From assembly GCA_025353585.1 (NCBI GenBank), contig JANXOM010000335.1, positions 1 through 46,875 of the forward strand: DNA of 46,875 bases, given 5' to 3'. The position numbers and the translations under genes were made by a program. Under the pieces are notes generated by a model, which had not been told where the DNA came from, made no database searches, and saw only the letters and a list, made by a program, of their open reading frames with translations. Shown one piece after another: positions 20,860-29,800 of the stretch; the first letter of the stretch is position 1, and every line of letters begins with the position of its first letter. Source of the DNA: Deltaproteobacteria bacterium (lineage in GTDB: Bacteria > Myxococcota_A > Polyangia > Haliangiales > Haliangiaceae).

Positions 20860-23800
20860 CTAATCGAGCGCGGCCAGCGCGTCTTTGAGCTTCGCGTTGC
20901 CGGGCTCGATCTCCAGGCCGCGCTGGAACATCGACTTGGCCTTGGGCGCCTGGCCGAGCTCGACCAGGATGCGGCCGAGGGCCCAGTAGACCTCGCCCTT
21001 CGTGATGCCGGCGTCGGGCTCGATGTTCTGCAGCACCAGCGACTGGTAGATCTTGCGCGCTTTCTCCCAGTCCGCCGTCGCGAAGTAGAGCCGGCCAAGG
21101 CCGGTCATCGTCGCCACGTCCGTGGGGTTCACGCGCAGCGCCTCCTCGTACGCCGCCTGCGCCGCCGCCGAGTCGCCGCGCGCCTCGAGGATGCCGCCCT
21201 GCCGCTGGCGGTAGCGCGCCACGTCCTTCATCCGCCGCGCCGACTTCGCCTCCTCGGCGAGCTTGTCGTAGATCGGCGCCGCCTCGTCGAGCCTCCCCGT
21301 CGCGAAGTACAGATCCGCGAGCGGGCCGAGCACGCGCACGTCGGTCGGCGCGTCGGCGGCTGCCTTCGCGAGCGCGGCCAGCGCCGCCTCGTTGCTCCCC
21401 GCCTTGCGCTCGAGGTCCGCGAGCTCGACGAACAGCGCCACGCGCGCCGGCGTCGCCGTCTCGACCGCCGCGCGGCGCTGCAGCATGTCCGCGAGCAGCG
21501 CGCCGTCGCGCCGGTCGCGCGCGATCGCCTCGAGCGCGCCGATGGCCGCCGCGTGCGCCGGGTCGTGGCGGAGCGCCTGCTGGTAGTGCTGCACGGCGGT
21601 GTCGACGTCGCCGTCGCCCTCGCGTGCCACTTCGCCGAGGCGGAAGAACAGGTCCGCCGCGTCGCGGCCCGTCGGCTTCAGCGCCAGCGCCTGCTCGAGC
21701 GTCGCCTTGCACTTCGTCCAGTCGCCCGCGCGCTCGTAGATCTTCGAGAGCCGCGTGAGCGCCGCCACCGAGCCCGGCTCGCGCGCGAGGATCTTCTCGA
21801 GGATCTCGCCCGCCGCGTCCGGATCGTCGAGCTTGGCTTCCCACACGTCCGCCGCGCGCGCGAGGGCCGCGATCTCCGCCGGGCCGTCCGACATCGTCGC
21901 GTACAGCTCGGCTCGCCGCTCGAGCAGCTCGACGAGATCGTGCCACCGCTCCGCGCCACCGAGCAGGCGCTCGAGCTCCGCGTAGCCCGGCGCGAACGCG
22001 TTGTCGACATCGAGCGCGGCGAACCAGCTCGCGATCGCATCGTCGAGCGAGTCGCGCTTCGTCTCCGCCACGCGCGCCATCTCCGCGTGGATCGCGACCT
22101 TCTCGCCGCTCGTGCGCGCGAGCGCGAGGCGCCGCGTCTGCAGATCGGACACGGCCATCCAGTCGCCGGCGCGCCCGTGCGCGGCCTCGAGCGCGAGGAG
22201 GCCCGGCCCGTCCTCGGGATCCAGATCGAGCACGGCCTGCCACGCAGCGACCGCGCGCGGGCTGTCGCCCTCGAGCTGCGCGATCTCGACGCGCAGCGCA
22301 TTCTCGTCGGTCGCCGACGCCGCCACGCGCGCCGCCTTGCCGAGGATGTCGATCAGCGCATCCCGCGCGTCGCCCGGCCCGCGCGCGAGCGTGCGGTAGA
22401 TCCGCGCGAGCTCGCCGAGCGCATCGTGGTCCGCGTCGTCGGAGTCCGCGACCTCACGCCAGGCCGCGATCGCGCCCGCCGTGTCACCGGCGCGCTCCGA
22501 CAGCTGCGCCACCTCGGCGAACGCCGCGCGTCGATCGCCCACGTCCGCCGCCACGCGTCCGCGATGGCGCAGCGCCTCGGCGAGCGCCGCGTGATCGCCG
22601 CGCTGCCGCAGGATCTCGATCAGCGGATCGAGCGCGGTCAGCTCGTCCGGATCGATCGCGAGCGCCGCGCGGTACGCCGCCGCCGCGTCCTCGAGCTTGC
22701 CGAGCCGGTCGCGCTGCACGCGGCCGACGAACGTGTAGAGCGCGACCTTCACGCCGGGCGAGAGGTCCGCGCTGCCGCTGGTGATCGCCGAGACGCGCGT
22801 CGCGACCTCGGGCCACTGGCCGAGCCGCTCGGCGAGCCGATCGACCTCGGCGAGCGCCTGCTGCGAGCTCGGATCCGCGGCGAGCCAGCGCAGCGCGGCG
22901 TCGAGGGCGCGGTTGCGATCGCCCAGGCGATGCTCCGCCAGCTCGGCGAGCCGCGACAGCAGGCTCGCCTGATCGATCGGGTCCGTGATGATCGTGAGCC
23001 GCGCCTCGATGACGGTCGCGAGCCGCGAGGCATCGCCGTCCTGCTCGAACAGCGGCTCGAGGATGTCGACGATGTCGGCGCGGTGCTCCGGCGCGGACTG
23101 CAGCAGCCGCTCGAGGGCCGCGCGAGAGACCGCGTGCGTCGGCACGAGCGAGAGCACCTCGCGGTACGCGGCGACGGCGGCGCGCACGTCGCGGAGCGTC
23201 GTCTCCTGCAGGTCGCCGAGGCGATAGAGGTAGTCCGCGGTCTGGGCGTCGTCCTCGGCGGCATCCGCCTGGCGACGCAGCACGTCGGCGAGCTCGGCGG
23301 GGCGATCCGAGCGCGCGAGCACGCGCTCGAGCGCCGTCAGGGCGGAGCGCGGCTCGGGTCCATGCGTGGCGCGCTCGAACGCGCTGGCCGCGCGGGGCAG
23401 ATCGTTGAGTCGGTCCTCGGCGACCGCGCCGAGGCGCATCGCGAACACCTGGTCGACGTCCGCGGGCAGCGGCTGCGCGGTCGGCGCGAGACGCGCATCG
23501 AGGATCCCCGCGAGCTCGGACCAGAGGCTCTGGCCGTCAGCGATCCGCTGCAGCGGCGCGAGCAGATCCACGTCGTCCGGCTCGGCGGCGAGCGCGCGGG
23601 CCCACACGGCGAACGCGGCCGCCGGCTGCTGCGCGAGGTTCTCGTGGACCTCGGCGAGCGCCGTCCAGTCCGCGCGCCGGGCGACCGGATCCTGCCCGAC
23701 GCCCGCGGCGAGGCGCCGCTCGTACACGCGGATGAGGCCGGCCGCGTCGCGGTCGGTGCGATAGAGGCGCTCGAGGACCGGCGCCACGGCGCGGACCTGC

Positions 23801-26800
23801 TCGTCGCTCGCCCCGGCGGCCATCAGCTGCTCGAGGGCCGCGCGCGCCGGCGCGTGACCGGGGAGCACCTGCAGCACGGCGCCGTACCGCGGGATCGCGG
23901 CGTCCGGATCGCGCAGCTCCGTCTCGACGAGGTGCGCGGCGCGATACGCGAGGTCCGCGCGATCGCGGGCCGTGATGGCGAGCAGCGCGCGCCGGTCGAC
24001 GACCTCGAGGAGATCCGCGAACATCTTCTCCTTGCCGTAGATCCGGTCGAGCTCCGCGAGCGCCGCCGCGTCGCCCGCGTCGTCGTCGAGGACCGCGACC
24101 AGGTGCGCGATCGCCTGGTAGATGTCGGAGAGCTCGCGCTCGTAGACCAGGGCGGCCGCGTGGCGAAGCTGCTGGCGCCCGGCGATGTCGCCGGTCAGCT
24201 CGATCTTGCGCTCGAGCGTCTCGACGAGGTCGCGCGGCGTGCCGCCGCTGTCGGGGGAGCGGTACAGGCGCTCGAGCGCGTCGAGCGCGGCGAGGTCGGT
24301 GTCGTCCACGCCGAGCACGTTCCTGTAGGCCGCGATCGCGCGCGGCTTGTCGTCGAGGACCTCCTCGTACAGCGCCGCCACGCGGTGGAGCAGCACGAGC
24401 CGCACGCTCGCGTCGTCGGAGAGCTCCGCCCGCCGCTCCACGACAGTGACGAGCTCGGCCACGCGCCCCGACACGGCGAGCAGGCGATCGAGCGCGGCGA
24501 GGGCCACGACGTCGTCGGGCCGCGCCTCTTCGACCTTGCGCCAGGCGGCGATCGCGCGGGCGCCATCGCCGCGCCGCGTCTCGTGAATCTCGGCCGCGCG
24601 CGCCCACAGGCCCGCCGCCAGATCGCTGTTCGGCGCCGTCGGAGCGCCGCCCTCGAGCGCGTAGACGGCCTCGTCCCACGCGTCGAGCCGGCCGCTCAGC
24701 GAGAGGAGCTTCGTCAGGCTCTCGTCGTCGGTGACGTCGATGCGCCACGCGCGCGCGAGCGCCGTCAGCGCCAGGTCGAGCGCCCCGCCCCGCCGCTCGT
24801 GCAGCTCGGCGATCTCGTGCAGCACGAGCACCTGGTCGACCGGATCGCGGACGTACGCGAGCTTCGCGTCGAGGATGACGACGAGCTTCTGCCACCAGTC
24901 CTGCTCGCGGTACACCGGCTCGAGGAGCTCGGCGATGCGCTCGCGATGCGCCTCGTGCACCACGAGTCGCTCGAGGGCCGCGACCGCGCGCTCCCACAAC
25001 CGCCGCTCGGCGATGACGTGCTCGTACTGGTCGAGCGCGGCCGGGATGTCGGCGAGCTGCGTCTCGAGCAGCTCGGCGAGCCGCAGGCGCAGGTCCGCCG
25101 TGTCCGTCGGATCCTGGGCGCGAGCGAGGCGCGACTCGAACAGATCGACGAGGTCGTGCCACTGCGAGCGCGCGCGGTAGAGGCGCTCCAGCTCGCTGAC
25201 CGCCTCGCGATATGCGACGACATCGCTGTCCTCGGTCGCGACCACGACCTCGCGCCACGCGTCGATCGCCCGCGGGAGATCGTCGAGGCCGCGCTCCAGC
25301 AGGCGCGCGCGCTTGACGAGCGCGTCGCGGCGCAGCTCGTCGTCGGCCCGGGCGATGACGTCCTCGTACACGGCGACGAGTTCGCTCCACTTCTGGGCGC
25401 GCCCGAGGAGCTCCTCGAGGCGGCGGACGAGCTCGCGCTCGTCGAGGAACGCGATGACGCCGCTCGCATCCGAGCGGATCTCCGTCGGCTCGATCGCGAG
25501 GGCGCGCCGGTACGCGAGGTACGCGTGGTCGGTGTCGCCGAGGCGGCGGTCGTAGATGGCGGCGGCCGCGATCGCGACCTCGCGGATCTCGGGCGAGTCG
25601 CCCGGCTGCTCGTCGAGGTACATCTGGTACGTCTGCGCGACGAAGCCCCAGTTGTCGACGATCGACGCCAGCCGCTGCAGCTGGTCGCGCACGTTCGGAT
25701 CGGCGGGCGCCTCGCGGAACACGCGCGCGAACCAGTGGCTCGCGTGCTCGAAGTCCTCGAGCTGCTCTTCGTAGAGCCGGGCCACGAAGCGCGTCAGGCG
25801 CAGCCGCTCGCGCGGCTCGCTGGCGGCCTCGAGCTTGGCCTCGTACACGCGGATGAGGTCGGTCCAGCGGTGCTGACCGACATAGATCGGCTCGAGGACC
25901 TCGGCCGCCGCGGCGCGGACGTCGGGATCGCCGAGGTAGCGCTCGAGGGCCGCGAGCGCCTCGGGGTTCCGCGCGTCGCCGGACAGCGCCGCGGAGTAGT
26001 TGTCGATTGCGCTCTCGACGTCGCGCATCTGCGTCTCGTGGATCGCGCCGAGCTGCACGCGCAGCCCGACGGCCTCGTCGTTCGAGGTGGCGAAGCCGAG
26101 GCGGCGCTCGTACAGGTCGACGACGTCCGGCCAGCGGCCCTGGGTGCGGTACAGCGGCTCGAGCGCGTCGACGGCATCGCGACGCTCGGGCGCGACCGCG
26201 AGGACCTGCTCCCACGTGGCGATGGCGTCGTCGGTGCGACCGAGCTTCGCGTACAGCCCCGCGGCCTCGACGAGCGCGGCCACGCGGTCATCGACATCGC
26301 CGCTCGCGAGCTCGGCCTGGCGCAGCAGCACCTCGACGAGGCGCGCGTCGTCGGTCGTCTCGCGGTAGATGCTCTCGAGGGCGGCGAGCGCGCGGCCGTC
26401 GTCGGGCTGCGCGTCGAGGACCTTCTGGTAGTAGTCGCGGGCGAGCGCCAGGTCGCGACGGATGGCGCGCGCGAGGTCCGCGACGTCGAGGTAGAGGCGG
26501 CGCTGGATCTCGGCGTCGAGCACGTGCGGCGCCACGTCGCGATAGGCGTCGATCAGATCGCCCTCGCGCCCGAGGTCGCCGGCGAGGCGCTCGGTCTCGG
26601 AGACGGCGTGCGCGAGCTCGGGCTCGCTGGCGGCCACGCGCAGCGCGCGCAGCTGGGCGTCGAACGCGCCTGCGATGTCACCGAGGCGGTGCTCGCGGAG
26701 GCGCACGACCTCGGCGAGGGCGCGCAGCTTCGCGCTCGGATCGTCGGTCCACTCGGCGAGGCGGGCGTGGAGCCCGGCGAGGCGCTCGTCCTGGCCGGTG

Positions 26801-29800
26801 AGATCGTAGTGCGGGTGCAGGAGATCGGCGGCCATCGCGCGCAGATCGAGGTCGTCGAGCGCGGCCTCGCGCGCCGCGAGCGCGGCGGTGGCCGCGGGAT
26901 CGCCGGCAGGCGCGTTCTGCAGCACGCTCGCCCAGCGCTCGAGCGCGTCCACGGGCCGGCCGAGCGGCCCGGCGAGGAGGCGCGCGATCTCGACCTCGAG
27001 CGCGAGGGCACCCTCGCGCTCAGCGCCGCCGGATGGCGGTGCGGTTCGATCGAGCGCGAGGGCACCCTCGCGCTGAGCGCCGCCGAATGGCGGTGCGGTG
27101 CGATCGCCGGCGAGGTGCTCGGCGGGCGCGGGCGCGGCGGCGAGCTGGCGCTCGAGGATGTCGAGCAGGTCGGCGTGGCGACCGCCTTCGCGGTAGAGGC
27201 GCGCGAGCTCGCCGAGCGCGTGGGCGCCGTGGAGGCTGCGCCCCTGGCGGTCGCCGAGATCGAGGATCTCGAGGTAAGCCGCGATCGCCTCCTCCGGCTC
27301 CTCGAGCATGACCTCGTGGACCTCGGCGATGCGGCCGAGGAGCGCCTTCGGATCGTCGGCGGCGAGCACGGGCACGGAGCCGCGCGCGACCTGGATATCG
27401 AGGGCCGGCGGGGCCGTGGCGACGATCGCCTCGACCTTGCGGCGCAGGATATCGATCAGATCGCGCCAGCGCTCGGTGGCCTGGTAGAGCCGCTCGAGGG
27501 CGTGCAGCGCCCCGGCGTCGGCCGGCTGGTCGGCGAGGACGTCGCGCCACGTCGTGATCGCCGCGGCGCGGTCGGCGAGCTTGTCTTCCTCGAGGACGGC
27601 GACGCGCGCGAGCAACGTGCGGCGCTGCGACGGATCCTCGGCCCACTCGGCCTGCTTGCGCATCACGGCGCGGAGCTCGGGCCAGGCGCGGGCCTCCTCG
27701 TAGAGGCGGGCGAGCGCGGAGCCGGCGCGGCGGATCGTCGACGGGTTCGTCGGATCGGCCTCGAGGAGCCGCTGGTACGCCGCGATCGCGCGCGGGGCAT
27801 CGCCGGTCTGCGTGTCGTAGTAGAGCGCGAGGTCGCCGAGCAGGGCCGTGCGCGTGACGATATCGGTGGCCGGCGTGGCCGCGGCGGCGGCCTCGATCGC
27901 GACGATGGCCTCCGGCCAGCGCGACAGCCACGGCGCGAGCCGCGAGAGCTCCACGCGCGCGCGCTCGTGGGTCGGGTCGAGCGTCAGCACCTCGATCCAC
28001 GCTTCGAACGCGTGCCCGGCCCCGCCGAGCTCGACCTCCTCGATCGAGGCGACGCGCGCGAGCAACTCGACGGCCTCGGGCCCGCTGACGAGCGTGCGCT
28101 GGACGCGCAGCACGCCGACGAGGTCCTTCCACAGCTTGTCATGTTCGTAGAGCGGCTCGAGGAGGCGCGCGATGCGCATCGCCGTGTCGGACGACGCCGA
28201 CCCTCCGGTGAGCGGAGCCGCGCTCTCGGGCGAGGATCCCGTGCGAGCCGGCGCGGTTGTCGTCAGCAGCTCCTCGAGGAGCTCGCGCGCATCGGCGTGG
28301 CTCCGCGCCCGCCCGATGACCTCCTCGAGCAGATCGACGGCGCGGGACTTGTCGCCGAGCCGATGCGCGAACAGCTCGCCGCGGCGATAGCCGAGCTCGG
28401 TCTGCGCGGCCGCGGCTGGCGTGTGGTCGATCTGGCGCGCGAGCAGCTCCTCGAGCTCGGCCCACTTGCCGGTCGCCGTGTAGAGGCGGTCGAGGGCTAG
28501 GTACGACGGCACGTAGCCCGGCTCGAGCTCGAGCACGCGGCGGTGCGCGGCGCTCGCGCGGCCCGCGTCCCCGAGCAGATCCTCCTCGAGGATCGCGATC
28601 TCGAGCAGCACGGCGCGACGGACCCCGTCGTCGACCGTGACGGCGGCGCGCCGCTCGAGCAGCGCGCGCAGATCCTCGAAGCGCTCCTCGGCGCGATAGC
28701 CGGCCGTGAGCGCGTCGAACGCGTCGGCGGCGTCGGGCTCGACCTCGAGCACCACGAGCCACGCCCGCTCGGCGGCGGCGCGGTCCGCGAGCCGCTCCCC
28801 CGACACGCGCGCGAGCTCGGTGGCGACGGCGCGGACCGTGCCGGGCGCCGCGTGACCCGCGCGCAGGCTGGCGAGCGCGGCGGCGAGCTGTTTGGCCCAT
28901 TCGCCGTCGCGGCCGAGCTGGCCGGCGAGCACGCCGAGCGCGCTGCGAACGTCCGCGTCCGACGGATCGGCGACGAGCACGCGCAGGCCGGCCTCCCACG
29001 CCGCGGCGGGATCGCCGAGGTCGGTGTGATAGAGGCGCATGAGCTGGCGATCCAGCTCGGTGCGATCGGCGGGTGACGCGTCGGCCGCGCCGCGCAGCAC
29101 CTCGAGCGCGCGGGCCTGGTCGGCGACCAGCTTGCCCGCCTCGAGGTGAGGGAGCAGCAGGCGCGCGGCGGCCACGCGCTCGACCCCGCCAATCGGCTCC
29201 TTCGCCGTCGGGTCGATCGTCTTCGGGGCGCCGCCGCCGCGCCGCTCCGGCAGCACCAGCTTCGTCAGCGCGGCGATGGCCGTCGGCCGCACGTGGCCGC
29301 CGGCGGTCGGGATCGCGAGCGCATCGCGATAGAAGACGAGCGCGCGCGCGGGCCGCTCGAGGCTGCCCTCTTCGAGCTTGCCGACGCGCATGAGCAGATC
29401 GAACCGCGCCTGGCCGCCGTTGCCGCCGCCGGGCTCCGATGCCAGGGGCGTCTGTGCGAGCTCCTGCACGAGCACGTCGGACAACGACTCCCAGTCGCCG
29501 CGCGCCTCCTCGATCCGCGCCACGGCCCGCAGCGCGCGCAGGTTCCCCGGCCCCGCGCCCAGCGCCTCGTGATACGCCGCCGCCGCGCCATCGAGGTCGG
29601 CGAGCTTCTGCTCCTGCAGCGCGGCGATCTCGAGCAGCAGCGAGGCCCGCCCGGTGGCGTCAGTCTCGCGGGCCGCGCGCCGGCGGTACGACGCGAGCAG
29701 CTCCGGCCAGTCCGTCAGCTGCGCGGCGAGATCCTCGAGCGCGGCCTCGGCATCTTCATCGTCCGGCGCGAGCAGGAGCACGCGGCGGTGGTAGTCGCGG

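Noticed and set aside
20503-28500. Very long plus-strand open frame (over 2600 codons) opposite the TPR gene
   Set aside because: Its translation is an Arg/Ala/Glu/Leu-rich shadow with no domains, typical of the antisense frame of a GC-rich gene; the minus-strand TPR pattern is clear.
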